Origin: Haloarcula salinisoli
GTDB taxonomy: Archaea; Halobacteriota; Halobacteria; Halobacteriales; Haloarculaceae
Direction of reading: 5' to 3'
Length of the DNA stretch: 64,000 nucleotides
Assembly: GCF_019599405.1 (NCBI RefSeq)
Contig: NZ_RKLQ01000001.1
Location: forward strand, 744,001 to 808,000
Shown piece after piece: positions 1-8,773 of this stretch (the stretch's first letter is position 1; every line of letters starts with the position of its first letter). Below the pieces are notes generated by a model. That model was not told where the DNA came from. It did no database searches and saw nothing but the letters and a program-made list of their open reading frames with translations. The position numbers were made by a program, and so were the translations under genes.

Positions 1-566
1 ACGAGCACAACGGGGACTCTGAGGTCCATCACTCCCGAGGCGAGTGTCAACATATGTTCGGTACCGTACACGCTGATAGCGTCGTACACCGCGAGTACCG
101 ACAGCAACAGCAGGGCGGGGAGGATACCGAAGCTGATGCCAAAGAGGCCGGCCGCGGCCGCGCCCATCACCGCGCCGGCGGTATCGATGACGTACCACTC
201 CGGGTACACGAGCAGTGCGACGCCCAGCAGCGTCGCCAGGGCGAGGGCGACGACGTTGAAGCCACCGACGTACACCGGCGGCGCGACCAGGCGGAAGATG
301 TACAGCGAGAGCCACGCGCTGGAGAAGACGATGAGTCCGCGGATGAGCTGGTCGGCGTCGTATTTGAACGCGAGCAACATCCCGCCCGTTGCCAGGAGGA
401 TGGCACCGACGTAGACGATGCTGTTGGTCGGGTCCGACGGGTCCTCGACGGCCTGGTAGCCGGCCGTCTTGAACGGCTCGACCAAGGCGAGTGCGCCCAC
501 CTGGACGAACAGGAATATAAATCCGATGAGCGTACACCCGGCGACGGCACGCCAGCGTCTGTCCAT
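1..566 (-). CDS. Presenilin-like intramembrane aspartyl protease PSH (A22 family), N-terminal part, cut by window start
   Basis: The visible part is 188 residues from ATG at 566. It is highly hydrophobic with about six membrane segments. Near the end of the visible part lies the motif YDAISVYGTEHM, which matches the YD motif holding the first catalytic aspartate of archaeal presenilin/signal-peptide-peptidase homologues (COG3389). The second motif (GxGD) and the PAL motif would lie before base 1 and cannot be seen. The family cleaves transmembrane helices inside the bilayer; the substrate in haloarchaea is not known. The gene follows srp19 and gar1 on the same strand with a 72-base gap, so co-transcription is possible. 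Confidence 0.85.
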   Translation of the reverse strand, partial: MDRRWRAVAGCTLIGFIFLFVQVGALALVEPFKTAGYQAVEDPSDPTNSIVYVGAILLATGGMLLAFKYDADQLIRGLIVFSSAWLSLYIFRLVAPPVYVGGFNVVALALATLLGVALLVYPEWYVIDTAGAVMGAAAAGLFGISFGILPALLLLSVLAVYDAISVYGTEHMLTLASGVMDLRVPVVL

Positions 567-638
567 GCCATCCGTCGCACAGGGCCGGATTTCAGCGTTA
601 CGGACTGCTCTGATGGGACCCAGCCACACGGCTGTCCG

Positions 639-866
639 TCATCGCGCGTACAGCGGCGACCCCAGCAGCGCCGGGAGGTGGACCCCACTGCTCGGCGAAA
701 CAGCCATGTAGGGTTGCTCGACCGGCCCGAACACGTCGACGACCTCGCCGACCGACGTGAGCTCGTCGTCGACGACTCGCGTGCCGATGTCGGCGTAGCT
801 CTCGTCGGTGGCCCGGACCACGGCCAGCCCCTGTGCCAGCCGCTCGACCGAGCCCACGCGCCTCAT
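639..866 (-). CDS. gar1: H/ACA RNA-protein complex component Gar1
   Basis: This 75-residue protein starts [13 protein letters not shown] and carries the small beta-barrel typical of archaeal Gar1, with the segment [18 protein letters not shown] near the middle. Gar1 binds Cbf5 in the box H/ACA pseudouridine-guide complex and helps product release from rRNA. The start codon overlaps the end of srp19 by four bases (ATGA), which indicates translational coupling. Nop10, another member of the same complex, is encoded at 38265 in this window. The length is normal for the archaeal family. Confidence 0.9.
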   Translation of the reverse strand: MRRVGSVERLAQGLAVVRATDESYADIGTRVVDDELTSVGEVVDVFGPVEQPYMAVSPSSGVHLPALLGSPLYAR

Positions 867-1141
867 TCGCGCAGCACCTGGACGTAGGCGGCGACGGCGC
901 CCAGCAAGTCGGTCTTCGTGGCGTCGTCGGCGTCCTTGACGACCACGCGGCCGCGCTGTTCGCGTTCGCGGGGGTACGTCTTGTCCCGTTCGATGACGGC
1001 GTCGTAGCCCACCTGCTGGACTGCCTTCGCTATCTCGTCGACCGTCGGCTCTGTCACCGCCAGGTCGCTGGGGACGCGACGTCCCTCGCTGCGCGAGCGC
1101 TCCGCGTCGAACGCGACCGGCCAGATGACGTTCTCGACCAT
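863..1141 (-). CDS. srp19: Signal recognition particle 19 kDa protein
   Basis: The protein is 92 residues and begins [20 protein letters not shown], the usual N-terminus of archaeal SRP19, with the RSEGRRV patch that contacts SRP RNA helices 6 and 8. SRP19 helps assemble the archaeal SRP by ordering 7S RNA for SRP54 binding. An in-frame upstream start at 1222 exists, but the added residues do not resemble the family, so I chose ATG 1141. It overlaps gar1 by four bases. A divergent promoter region is shared with the gene starting at 1207. Confidence 0.93.
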   Translation of the reverse strand: MVENVIWPVAFDAERSRSEGRRVPSDLAVTEPTVDEIAKAVQQVGYDAVIERDKTYPREREQRGRVVVKDADDATKTDLLGAVAAYVQVLRE

Positions 1142-1206
1142 GTCGGACAGTCGCCACCCCTGAGTTAAGTGCTTTTCCGACGGTCCCGGGGAAGGTATAC
1201 ACTTAC

Positions 1207-1989
1207 ATGATTGTGCATACAAGTCGGGGCCAGATGGTCAACAAAGCCTTCCTCAGTCTAGCCGCAGTCGTGCTGTTTGCCGTGTTCGGAACAGGGGTCT
1301 TCGTCGGGATGCAGGTCGGCGGGCTATCCGAGGAGGGGCCCGACGGCCCAGAAGCCTCGGAGACGAGCCCAGAGACAACCGACACACAGGTCACTTCGAC
1401 GCCCTCCGGGTCCGACTCGACGACCGAACCGTCGGACGACAGTGACGTCGACGACGAAGATATCGTCGAGCGCGAAACGATTCCACCGCGTGAGTTCAAC
1501 GAACGCAACATCAGTGCCAGTGTCGTCGAGAGCATCAACGACGCCCGCGAGGCAGAAGGGTTAGAGCGGCTCTCGACCACCGGCAGCACGGCCGAGGACC
1601 TGCGCCTTATGGCAGGTAGTCACAGCGACGCCATGGCGGACGCCGGCCTCGTCAGACACACGATAGACGGCCTCACCAGCACCGAACGATACGAGCAATA
1701 CGGCCTCTATGACACCTGTCAGTTCCAGGTCGAGAGCTACATCGAGAACGCCGATAACAACGATCTGGAGGTCATCGGGCGGACCTACGCCGGGCAGAAC
1801 TACCCCGACAACGGGACTCAGCGGTTCAACGAGAACGACACCGAGGTCGGTAACGCGCTGACCGAAGACTGGCTGTCGACCCCGGTTTTCGAGGACCGGC
1901 TACTCCTCCCTAACGCCGGCCGTATCGGCGTCGGCGTCACCGTCACGAACACCGGCTCTGTCTACGCGACGGTCAACATCTGTAGCTAA
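1207..1989 (+). CDS. Membrane-anchored CAP-domain (SCP/PR1-like) protein
   Basis: The 260-residue protein has an N-terminal hydrophobic anchor (about residues 12-35), a Ser/Thr/Glu/Asp-rich linker (about 40-100), and a C-terminal domain with features of the CAP superfamily: a conserved His in [14 protein letters not shown] and a C-terminal strand ending in a Cys. CAP proteins are usually extracellular; their biochemical role in archaea is unknown. ATG 1234 is an alternative start that would remove nine residues before the anchor. It is a single gene, divergent from srp19 and convergent with the MaoC gene, whose stop overlaps it by four bases. Confidence 0.75.
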   Translation: MIVHTSRGQMVNKAFLSLAAVVLFAVFGTGVFVGMQVGGLSEEGPDGPEASETSPETTDTQVTSTPSGSDSTTEPSDDSDVDDEDIVERETIPPREFNERNISASVVESINDAREAEGLERLSTTGSTAEDLRLMAGSHSDAMADAGLVRHTIDGLTSTERYEQYGLYDTCQFQVESYIENADNNDLEVIGRTYAGQNYPDNGTQRFNENDTEVGNALTEDWLSTPVFEDRLLLPNAGRIGVGVTVTNTGSVYATVNICS

Positions 1990-2417
1990 CGTCGTTCCCA
2001 CAGGACCTGGGCCACCATCGAGAGGACGGTGTCACCGCGCTGTGTCGTCGTCGTCACCTCGATGGCGACCCTGCCGCGATCATCGTCGAACGGCTCTTTC
2101 TCGCGAATCTCCGTACTGACCGAGAGCCTGTCGCCGGGGCGGACCGGCTCGGGCCACCGGAGCGAATCGACACCGAGTGCCCCCAGCGCTCGGGAGTCGG
2201 TCAGCCAGCCATCGACCAGGAGCCGCATCGTCATCGCAGCCGTGTGCCAGCCGCTGGCGACCAGCTCGCCGAACATCGACGCCGCTGCGGCCTCCGGGTC
2301 GGTGTGTATCGGCTGTGGGTCGTACTGCCCCGCGAAGCTCGTCACCTCCTCGGCTGTGACCTCGTACTCGCCAAAGCTGTCGGTGTCTCCGACGGCAAGC
2401 GCTTCGAAGTACTCCAT
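1986..2417 (-). CDS. MaoC-like hot-dog dehydratase
   Basis: The 143-residue protein has the (R)-specific enoyl-CoA hydratase signature: the Asp/His catalytic segment in QYDPQPIHTDPEAA (residues about 31-44) followed by the central helix SGWHTAAMTMRLLVDG. Members hydrate enoyl-CoA thioesters, or act on similar CoA substrates; the substrate here cannot be told from sequence. It sits alone between the CAP protein and coxB; nothing nearby suggests a fatty-acid operon. Confidence 0.85.
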   Translation of the reverse strand: MEYFEALAVGDTDSFGEYEVTAEEVTSFAGQYDPQPIHTDPEAAAASMFGELVASGWHTAAMTMRLLVDGWLTDSRALGALGVDSLRWPEPVRPGDRLSVSTEIREKEPFDDDRGRVAIEVTTTTQRGDTVLSMVAQVLWERR

Positions 2418-2477
2418 AGTGCCGAAAGGGTCGGTCGCGGCCTAACGGTACCGGAAAAACAGCTCGAGGAAAACGTA

Positions 2478-3296
2478 TCAGGCCGGAGTGGGCGTCGGGG
2501 TCGCCGTGCCCGACGTACTGTTGTCGGCCGTGCTGTTGTCACTGCTGGTCTCGTTTCCGCTACTCGAGGACTGCTGATCCTGTATCCACTGGTCGTACTC
2601 GTCCTGTGGCATCACCTGGACGGTCCCGAGCATCTTGGAGTGGCCCGAGCCACAGTACTCCGCACAGTAGAGCTGGTAGGTGCCCGTCTCCGTCGGGACG
2701 GTCCGGAGCTGGTTGTACTGGCCCGGGAAGGCGTCGGCCTTCAGCCCGAGGCTGGGCACGTGGAACGCGTGGAGCCAGTCGGTGGACGTGACCCGCAAGT
2801 TCACTTCCTGATTGGCCGGCAACCGGAGCGTGCCCGTGGAACTCACCGCCGTCGACTGGTCGAAACTGGAGCCGTTGTAGTAGAACGTCCAGCCGTAGCG
2901 GTACGCTTCGACCTCGATGTGCTCGACCTCCTCGGTCTGGAGGTCCGCCTGATTGGTCGATTCGGCCGTCACGAAGGGGCTGGCCAGCACCTGGTAGGAC
3001 GCGATGCCGACGAACAGGAGGATGACGGCCGTCGCGACCGTCCAGGTGATCTCCAGTCGCCGGTTCTCCATCGTCGGCAGCGGCTCCTCTTGCTTGCGGA
3101 ACTTCCAGACGGTGTAGATGAGAATCCCCTCGACCAGCACGGTGATCGGGATGGCCACGTAGAGCAGATTCATGTTGAGGTTCCAGATCTGCTCGACCGT
3201 CGTGGAGGCCGATGGCTGTGCGGCGACGGGTTCGGCGGCAAGCGCGAGCAACGCAGCGCCGAACAGCGCGACCAGACCGGCGCGTCTCCGAGTCAT
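2478..3296 (-). CDS. coxB: Cytochrome c oxidase subunit II (CuA subunit)
   Basis: The 272-residue protein has a cleavable or retained N-terminal hydrophobic stretch, two membrane helices (about 35-60 and 85-110) and a periplasm-facing cupredoxin domain. CuA ligands are visible: His in WLHAFHVPSLGLKADAF, and CAEYCGSGHSKM with the two Cys, Glu, His and Met. The tail is rich in Ser, Thr, Asn and Asp, as often seen in haloarchaea. It receives electrons, probably from halocyanin, and passes them to subunit I, which is not in this window. The neighbouring heme A pathway gene at 6092 fits this role. A lower-GC insert separates the two. Confidence 0.95.
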   Translation of the reverse strand: MTRRRAGLVALFGAALLALAAEPVAAQPSASTTVEQIWNLNMNLLYVAIPITVLVEGILIYTVWKFRKQEEPLPTMENRRLEITWTVATAVILLFVGIASYQVLASPFVTAESTNQADLQTEEVEHIEVEAYRYGWTFYYNGSSFDQSTAVSSTGTLRLPANQEVNLRVTSTDWLHAFHVPSLGLKADAFPGQYNQLRTVPTETGTYQLYCAEYCGSGHSKMLGTVQVMPQDEYDQWIQDQQSSSSGNETSSDNSTADNSTSGTATPTPTPA

Positions 3297-3652
3297 GTGC
3301 GCGGCTTAGGATTTCGGGGATAAATAACTGCTGTCTCTGTCCTGTCCGACGGTACCGTTCGTGAGACCGCTTGGCTGTCCTATCTTTATACGGCGACATC
3401 AGCAACCGCCCTCGGTGGCCGTTCCGTCACGAGCATATACGACAGTGACAAAGATGGTCGGCGTGACTCCCGTGGTGCGGACTCGATCGACGAGGGCAAC
3501 GGGACGCTGGGAACATAAATCAACCATATCGACGCGGAGAGCGAGCACAGAGGACCGCGGTTCCAGCATCAACATTGCGTCGACAGCTGTACCGACGACG
3601 GACATATTTTCATATGAAAGAATCTAAAAGAAAGACAGTCGATACACTCTAC
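3297..3652. other. Intergenic stretch before the Tat-exported protein
   Basis: I see no convincing gene in these 356 bases. Several AT-rich TATA-like stretches are present: tctttatacg near 3382, gcatatacga near 3433 and catattttcata near 3602. The last lies about 45 bases before ATG 3653 and is the best promoter candidate for that gene. Short open frames on both strands here have no recognisable similarity and unremarkable composition. Confidence 0.5.
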
Positions 3653-5416
3653 ATGCCTCAATCCTCCCCTGATAGTCGACTTGCGGAGATGGAATCGCGA
3701 CTCGACCGACTCGAAGCGGAAAACGAAGCGCTCCGGGCTGCCCTCGACGACAGCGGTCGCCCAGCCATCTCTCGGCGGACAGCTCTGGGTGCCGTCGCCG
3801 GGCTGGCCGGTCTCGCATCGGTCGGCTCCACGAGCGCCGACATAAAGCAGTCTGACGACGGATACGACCTGGGCTCCGATGCGGCTCCCCTTGACGTCCG
3901 TGCCGGCGAGCTTCGGGCAGACAGTATCACTACTGACTCCCTCACGGGACCCGATGCTGGCAACTCCATCACGCAATCGCTCCGTGACGGCTACATCGTC
4001 GGCGTCACAAACGGGTATCAACTCACCGTGGACCCGAGAGACTACACGGATGCTGGGAGTGCCATCGATGATGTCAACAAGAAACTCGTGGCCAACATGA
4101 TTGGCCATAACATCGGTTTTGTCTACTTTAGCCCCTACGACCCGGACGGCAATATCCTCACAATCACGCAGCCGATTAAATTCGGGAGCGGCAAAGGCGA
4201 GGGGACCGTCCTGCCGCGAGGTTGGGGTTTCGGCGGCGGAGGCCACTCAGCCATACAGTGCAACGTCCCGCAGGGTGAGATGACGATGGAGGTTCGGGGC
4301 GACAAAAAAAACGGGAAGACCGTTGCACTACAGGGAACGTGGTTTGGGGGTTTCGTGCTTGATGGGGCGACCAGCGGCAGTCCGAACAACATCGGCGGTA
4401 TTGAATTAAACTTCCTTGGCGGCTTCTACATGAAAGACATCTTGCTCAAGGATTTTGACACTACAGGCAACTCTGATAATGATGATGTGCCAAACCCAAA
4501 GGGTGCATTTGTCTTCAACACGCGCTGTTTCAACTCTTTTGTTGACCACACGACGTATCAAAACTACTACGAAACCCCGAACACGGACGTGTGGGTCTTC
4601 CGCGACGACTACGACGCAGAAAAGAGTAACCCCGGCGAAATAGTCCTGGGTCACAATAACGGGACGTACTCTAAAACCAGTACAAATGGATTCAACAGTG
4701 GGGTTCGGATTGACTCGACTGACGCCGACACGATAACCTTCAACGGCCGCATCGAGGGTGTCGGCGGCGACGGCATGATATATCTCGACAACTCTGAGGC
4801 ATATCTCAATATCGGCTCGGGGGCAGAGTTGGACCGTATGGAGGACCAAGACGGCACGGGAACGCCGAAGGTGTACGCCAAGAACTGCTATGGCCTCTAC
4901 ATATCGCCGAATGCCTACATCAAGACAAACAAGACCGGAGCCCCTCTCGTCAAAATAGACAATATCACTCGGGGGTACATCATGCCGATTAACAACGATA
5001 TCGGGGACGAGACCAGCGCAAAAGCAATAGCCCTGAACGACGATTCAAGCCCTTCGAACCCGATTGTCGTTCCGCGTGAGACTATGCTGCCTGGCCCTGT
5101 TGAGTATCCAGACCCGAGCTGGCAGGGGATTGTCTACCCAGACGGCTGGCAACTCTACCGCGAGGGGACGACGGAGCTCTCTGCTGGCGGAGACACTCAG
5201 GCTAATCAGTTCGCGGGGAAACCCGAAGAGAGGGTCCGTGGCCCCCACGAAGGAGCCGGGTGGGCCGTCCAAAATGAAAAACAGAACGCCGGCCACGAGC
5301 CGGAATTCTACTGGAAGTTCGCCAACAACAACGCCCAGCGAGAGCTGTTCGTGCGCGACAACTCCACGTCTTCCACCGGGTCAATTACCATCGACTGGCA
5401 GATAGAGCGGAGCTAG
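3653..5416 (+). CDS. Tat-exported large protein, probable right-handed beta-helix fold, with N-terminal coiled coil
   Basis: The protein is 587 residues from ATG 3653. Residues 8-33 form heptads (LAEMESRLDRLEAENEALRAAL), followed at about 40 by a twin-arginine motif SRRTALGAVAGLAGLASVG ending in an Ala-rich cleavage region. The rest is Gly/Asn/Asp-rich with short alternating strands (for example GGFVLDG, GFYMKDILLKDFD, NSFVDHTTYQNYYE, FNGRIEGVGGDGMIYLDNSEAYL), which resembles parallel beta-helix proteins such as pectate lyase-like or tail-spike folds. I cannot name a catalytic site. A coiled coil ahead of a Tat signal is unusual. ATG 3614 is an alternative start. Base composition is less GC-rich than the neighbours (for example gacaaaaaaaacggg near 4301), which suggests transfer. 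Confidence 0.6.
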   Translation: MPQSSPDSRLAEMESRLDRLEAENEALRAALDDSGRPAISRRTALGAVAGLAGLASVGSTSADIKQSDDGYDLGSDAAPLDVRAGELRADSITTDSLTGPDAGNSITQSLRDGYIVGVTNGYQLTVDPRDYTDAGSAIDDVNKKLVANMIGHNIGFVYFSPYDPDGNILTITQPIKFGSGKGEGTVLPRGWGFGGGGHSAIQCNVPQGEMTMEVRGDKKNGKTVALQGTWFGGFVLDGATSGSPNNIGGIELNFLGGFYMKDILLKDFDTTGNSDNDDVPNPKGAFVFNTRCFNSFVDHTTYQNYYETPNTDVWVFRDDYDAEKSNPGEIVLGHNNGTYSKTSTNGFNSGVRIDSTDADTITFNGRIEGVGGDGMIYLDNSEAYLNIGSGAELDRMEDQDGTGTPKVYAKNCYGLYISPNAYIKTNKTGAPLVKIDNITRGYIMPINNDIGDETSAKAIALNDDSSPSNPIVVPRETMLPGPVEYPDPSWQGIVYPDGWQLYREGTTELSAGGDTQANQFAGKPEERVRGPHEGAGWAVQNEKQNAGHEPEFYWKFANNNAQRELFVRDNSTSSTGSITIDWQIERS

Positions 5417-5464
5417 TAAACCGCGTCGGCCATACGACATGAGGCTCTATGCAGTAGCCTGGCT

Positions 5465-5737
5465 ATGACCACCGACAACCGGCAGTTGCAGCAGACACGA
5501 GATGCCTTCGATAATGTCTATTTCAACCGGACGAACGCCTTCGATATTGCCTCGCATTACCCAAACACGCCCGTTCGCTGGCGGATTTGTGTTGACGGGA
5601 ACAGAGTGGTTCCCGAATACGATTCTGTTAGTTGGTACAATCATGCTGACGATTTCCGCGAGATAACCCAGAATGCTGGCGAGACAGTCGTGTTTGAGAC
5701 GCTAGAACAGCCGAGATACGTTTCCAATACGAATTAG
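5465..5737 (+). CDS. Hypothetical protein of the 3.6-6.0 kb insert
   Basis: This 90-residue protein follows the beta-helix gene by 48 bases. I do not recognise it. It is soluble, rich in Asn, Asp and aromatic residues, and looks beta-strand rich (VRWRICVDGNRVVPEYDSVSWYN). There is no signal peptide or membrane segment. Its position between the beta-helix protein and another small orphan suggests a three-gene unit, possibly phage-derived or a surface-structure accessory set; this is inference from context only. Confidence 0.6.
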   Translation: MTTDNRQLQQTRDAFDNVYFNRTNAFDIASHYPNTPVRWRICVDGNRVVPEYDSVSWYNHADDFREITQNAGETVVFETLEQPRYVSNTN

Positions 5738-5751
5738 CCCTAGCTTCGCGT

Positions 5752-6027
5752 GTGCACTCAACAAAGCAGGCGATGATTTGCAAGGCGACGATCGAGGCCA
5801 ACTCGACGACACTCGTTACCAGGTTTGCCGGCCTCCCCGGCGAGGAGTTCAAGCTGACCAACCTCACAGTCGATTCCAACCCGGACGCAGACGTCGAGTT
5901 CCAGAAGGTGTATGGCTGGCGCGAAGTCTCTAACGAGGACGGGAAACAGGCCGTCAAGATAAACGAGACGGCGGGGACCTCGTTCGACCTGTCGTGGGAA
6001 CTGCACAAACGACCCGCTGAGGACTGA
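5752..6027 (+). CDS. Hypothetical small beta-rich protein of the 3.6-6.0 kb insert
   Basis: The open frame starts with GTG 5752; ATG 5773 (MICKATIEANSTTLV) is equally plausible and gives 84 residues. I do not recognise the family. The pattern of alternating hydrophobic residues (KATIEANSTTLVTRFAGL, EEFKLTNLTVDSN) suggests a small beta-sandwich. No export signal is visible. It ends 64 bases before the heme synthase gene and is the last gene of the insert. Confidence 0.6.
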   Translation: MHSTKQAMICKATIEANSTTLVTRFAGLPGEEFKLTNLTVDSNPDADVEFQKVYGWREVSNEDGKQAVKINETAGTSFDLSWELHKRPAED

Positions 6028-6091
6028 GATCGCTGGTCGGAGGGCCACGAAAAGCGAGGAGTCTAAGTGTGCGCCGTCAAAGGGTGTAGCA

Positions 6092-7489
6092 ATGGCAGAG
6101 AGTCGGACCTTCACCGGGTTGTTGGCCGCGACGGCAGTAGGTGTCTATCTGCTGGTCATCGCCGGTGCAACGGCGACCATCACGGACGCCGTCACAGCCT
6201 GTAGCTCCTGGCCACTGTGTCAGGGGCCGGTGACGCTCGCCGAGCCCGACCTGCTGATAGCGCGCGGGCACCGCTTGATTGCGGCGGTCGTCGGAGCCCT
6301 CGCACTGGGAACGGTCGGGCTGGGCCTGCGGACGACGACGCGCAGACGGGTCAAAGCCGCTCTGCTCGTCGGTATAGCCCTCTATCCCGTCCAGATTGCG
6401 CTGGGTGCGTTCGTCGCGACCTCCGGGGCGACCGCCGTCCCCGGTGTCCATCTCGGCGTCGGCATGGCTATCTTCGTCTCGTTCGTGCTCGCGCTCGCGT
6501 GGCAGCTGGAGTTCGAGACGGGCGACGACGACGAGACGCCGGTCGAGGACCTCTCCCCGGCGCCGATACCCGACGAAGACGAGACGGACTCGCCGACCCC
6601 GGTCGCCGCGCTCTCGACGAAAGAGCGCGTGCTGGGCACCCTGGGCGCGTACTTCCGGCTGATGAAACCGCGACTGATGTGGCTGTTGTGTCTGGTCGCC
6701 GCCGCCGGGATGGCGCTGGCGGCCGGGCCCGCGCTGACGACCCGGACCGTCCTGCTGACCCTCGGTGGGGGCGTGCTGGCTATCGGCTCCTCGGGGACCT
6801 TCAACCACGTGCTCGAGCGCGATATCGACAAGCGGATGGACAGGACCTCGGACCGACCCATCGCGACCCACCGGATTCCGGTGGCCAACGCGATGGCCTT
6901 CGGCGTCGCGCTCGCGGCCGCAGCCCTCGTCCTGTTCTGGCAGGTCAACGTGCTGGCGGCGGCGCTGGGACTCACCGCAATCGTATTCTACAGCGTCATC
7001 TACACGCTTGTCCTGAAACCGAACACCGTCCAGAACACGGTCATCGGCGGGGCCGCAGGGGCGCTGCCGGCGCTCATCGGCTGGGTCGCCGTCGAGGGGT
7101 CGCTGGGGCTGCCCGGCATCGCGCTGGCCGGCGTCATCTTCCTGTGGACGCCCGCCCACTTCTACAACCTCGCGCTGGCGTACAAGGACGACTACGAGGC
7201 CGGCGGCTTCCCGATGATGCCGGTCGTCCGCGGCGAGACGGAGACACGCAAACACATCGTCTACTACCTGGGCGCGACGCTCGTCGGGTCGGGCGTCCTG
7301 GCGGCGCTGACATCGCTGGGCTGGCTGTACGCCCTGACCTCCGCGTCAGTGGGGGCCGTCTTCCTCTGGACAGTCATCCGGCTGCACCGCGAGCAGACCG
7401 AGGGGGCCGCCTTCCGGGCGTTCCACGCCTCGAACGCCTATCTGGGCCTGCTACTGGTGGCCATCGTCGTCGACTCACTCGCCCTATGA
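6092..7489 (+). CDS. ctaB: Heme O synthase (protoheme IX farnesyltransferase) with an N-terminal half-CtaA domain
   Basis: The 465-residue membrane protein has two parts. Residues 1-150 hold four helices with His in ARGHRLIAAVVGAL and GVHLGVGMAIF, like one four-helix half of heme A synthase CtaA (a full CtaA has two such halves). After an acidic linker (150-180) follows a complete UbiA-type farnesyltransferase with the motif FNHVLERDIDKRMDRTSDRP near 245 and the second Asp-rich loop YKDDYEAGGFPMMPV near 370. It converts heme B to heme O for the terminal oxidase. The stop overlaps the next gene (ATGA). Whether the CtaA half is active alone cannot be decided from sequence. Confidence 0.9.
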   Translation: MAESRTFTGLLAATAVGVYLLVIAGATATITDAVTACSSWPLCQGPVTLAEPDLLIARGHRLIAAVVGALALGTVGLGLRTTTRRRVKAALLVGIALYPVQIALGAFVATSGATAVPGVHLGVGMAIFVSFVLALAWQLEFETGDDDETPVEDLSPAPIPDEDETDSPTPVAALSTKERVLGTLGAYFRLMKPRLMWLLCLVAAAGMALAAGPALTTRTVLLTLGGGVLAIGSSGTFNHVLERDIDKRMDRTSDRPIATHRIPVANAMAFGVALAAAALVLFWQVNVLAAALGLTAIVFYSVIYTLVLKPNTVQNTVIGGAAGALPALIGWVAVEGSLGLPGIALAGVIFLWTPAHFYNLALAYKDDYEAGGFPMMPVVRGETETRKHIVYYLGATLVGSGVLAALTSLGWLYALTSASVGAVFLWTVIRLHREQTEGAAFRAFHASNAYLGLLLVAIVVDSLAL

Positions 7490-8184
7490 GCACGCTCGAG
7501 AACGACTGGCGCGGGCTGGTTCCGGAGGGCCGCTCGCTCGCGCTCTGGGCGGTCGTCCTGAACACGGAGCTACTGCTAGTGATGCTGTATCTCCTCTTGC
7601 TCCCCGGCGCCGCGACGGACCCGTTCCTGCTTGCCTTCCCCTTTATCTGGCTCAACGTCGCCGCCTGGGTGCTCCTGCGAGTGCGACCCGCGCCCGCCTC
7701 CGACCGCCGTCGATACCTCGCCGCGGCCGTCGCCGTCGGTTACGGCCTCCTGCTGGGCTACGTCGGTGGCGTCTTCGGCACCGGTGGGGCGGGGACGGGA
7801 CTCCGCGTCGTTCTCGCGGCACCGCCCGGCTTTGCCCCGTCGTTCGTCTACAGCGGCGCGACCCTCGCGGTCGTAGTCACGCCGTGGAAGGTGGCTGGCT
7901 ATCTCGCCCTGTCGTATCTCGTCTACGTCACCGTCGTCGACGCCAGCGGCGGCCTCGCCGGCGGCGTGGTCGGCCTCTTCTCGTGTGTGAGCTGTGTGCT
8001 CCCCATCGTCGCCTCGGTCGTCGGCGGGGCCATCGGCGCCGGCGGGGCGCTGTACCAGGTCGCGCTCGCCCAGTCCTACGGCCTCTCGACGGCTGTCTTT
8101 CTCGTCTCGGTGGGCCTGCTGTACGCCGTCCACCGGTTCGATATCACCGTCGTGAGTGGGCTCCGGCGTGCGATAAGCCGCTGA
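7486..8184 (+). CDS. Polytopic membrane protein, unknown function, coupled to ctaB
   Basis: The 232-residue protein has about six membrane helices and begins at an ATG that overlaps the ctaB stop. A Cys pair in a helix (FSCVSCVLPIVASVVGG, near residue 165) followed by Gly-rich helices might bind metal, but this is speculation. It lies between ctaB and an ABC-2 exporter, so a part in cytochrome oxidase biogenesis or copper handling is possible. I do not recognise the family with certainty. Confidence 0.8.
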   Translation: MSTLENDWRGLVPEGRSLALWAVVLNTELLLVMLYLLLLPGAATDPFLLAFPFIWLNVAAWVLLRVRPAPASDRRRYLAAAVAVGYGLLLGYVGGVFGTGGAGTGLRVVLAAPPGFAPSFVYSGATLAVVVTPWKVAGYLALSYLVYVTVVDASGGLAGGVVGLFSCVSCVLPIVASVVGGAIGAGGALYQVALAQSYGLSTAVFLVSVGLLYAVHRFDITVVSGLRRAISR

Positions 8185-8245
8185 GCCCCTGTTCTTTCAG
8201 GCCGTCTTGCGACAGCTTTTCGGGCGCGCCGCGAGTCTGACGGCT

Positions 8246-8446
8246 GTGGACCTCCCCCTCCCGCTGCTCGACGTCGCCGAACGGACCCTCATCACCCTCG
8301 GTCTCGTGGCTGGTGCCGGCTCGCTTCTGCTGTGGGCCGTCGGTGGCGTCTCGCCGGTCATGGTCCCGGTCGGTGTCCTGTTGCTCCTCCAGTCCGTCCA
8401 CTACCTGCGAGAGCGGACCGCCACAGAACACGGGCTGTCGGACTGA
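8246..8446 (+). CDS. Small two-helix membrane protein
   Basis: From GTG 8246 the product is 66 residues (begins with DLPLPLLDVAERTLITLG after the start) with two hydrophobic helices and a charged C-terminus LRERTATEHGLSD. A longer TTG start at 8207 adds 13 residues unlike a membrane protein N-terminus. It lies in the ctaB-ABC gene run and all genes here point the same way. The function is unknown. Confidence 0.6.
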   Translation: MDLPLPLLDVAERTLITLGLVAGAGSLLLWAVGGVSPVMVPVGVLLLLQSVHYLRERTATEHGLSD

Positions 8447-8493
8447 AAGCCCGTGTCGGTGGTTTTGTCACCACTCGCGCCCTACGAGCGGGC

Positions 8494-8724
8494 ATGACGG
8501 ACGTCGAAGTCGAATACTGCGTGCCCTGTGGCTTTCGCGACCGGGCACTGGACGTACAGCGAGCGATTCTGAACGCACTGGAGACCGACCTCGACCGCGT
8601 GAGTCTGGTGACGGGCGACCACGGGGTCTTCCGGGTCACGGTCGATGGAGAGGTGGTCTACGAGAAAAGCGAGGACGACTACGACGTCGACGGTATCGTG
8701 CGGCAGGTCCGCGAGCGGCTGTAG
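8494..8724 (+). CDS. Rdx-family (SelT/SelW/SelH-like) thioredoxin-fold protein
   Basis: The 76-residue protein begins MTDVEVEYCVPCGFRDRA; the CxxC at residues 9-12 follows the first beta strand, as in the Rdx family, where one Cys is selenocysteine in some organisms. The rest (ETDLDRVSLVTGDHGVFRVTVDGEVVYEK) matches the short thioredoxin-like fold. The family is thought to be redox-active; the target is unknown. It sits 49 bases before the ABC ATPase gene. Confidence 0.85.
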   Translation: MTDVEVEYCVPCGFRDRALDVQRAILNALETDLDRVSLVTGDHGVFRVTVDGEVVYEKSEDDYDVDGIVRQVRERL

Positions 8725-8773
8725 CCGCCGGGAGAACGGAACGGCTTTCGGCCATCGATTCTGACCCACAGGT

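Noticed and set aside
2244-3323. Long plus-strand open frame opposite coxB and the MaoC gene
   Set aside because: It is a GC-rich shadow: Arg/Gly-rich composition without domains, opposite two clear genes.
3361-3627. Plus-strand 88-codon frame before the beta-helix gene
   Set aside because: No similarity, random-looking composition and no promoter or ribosome site.
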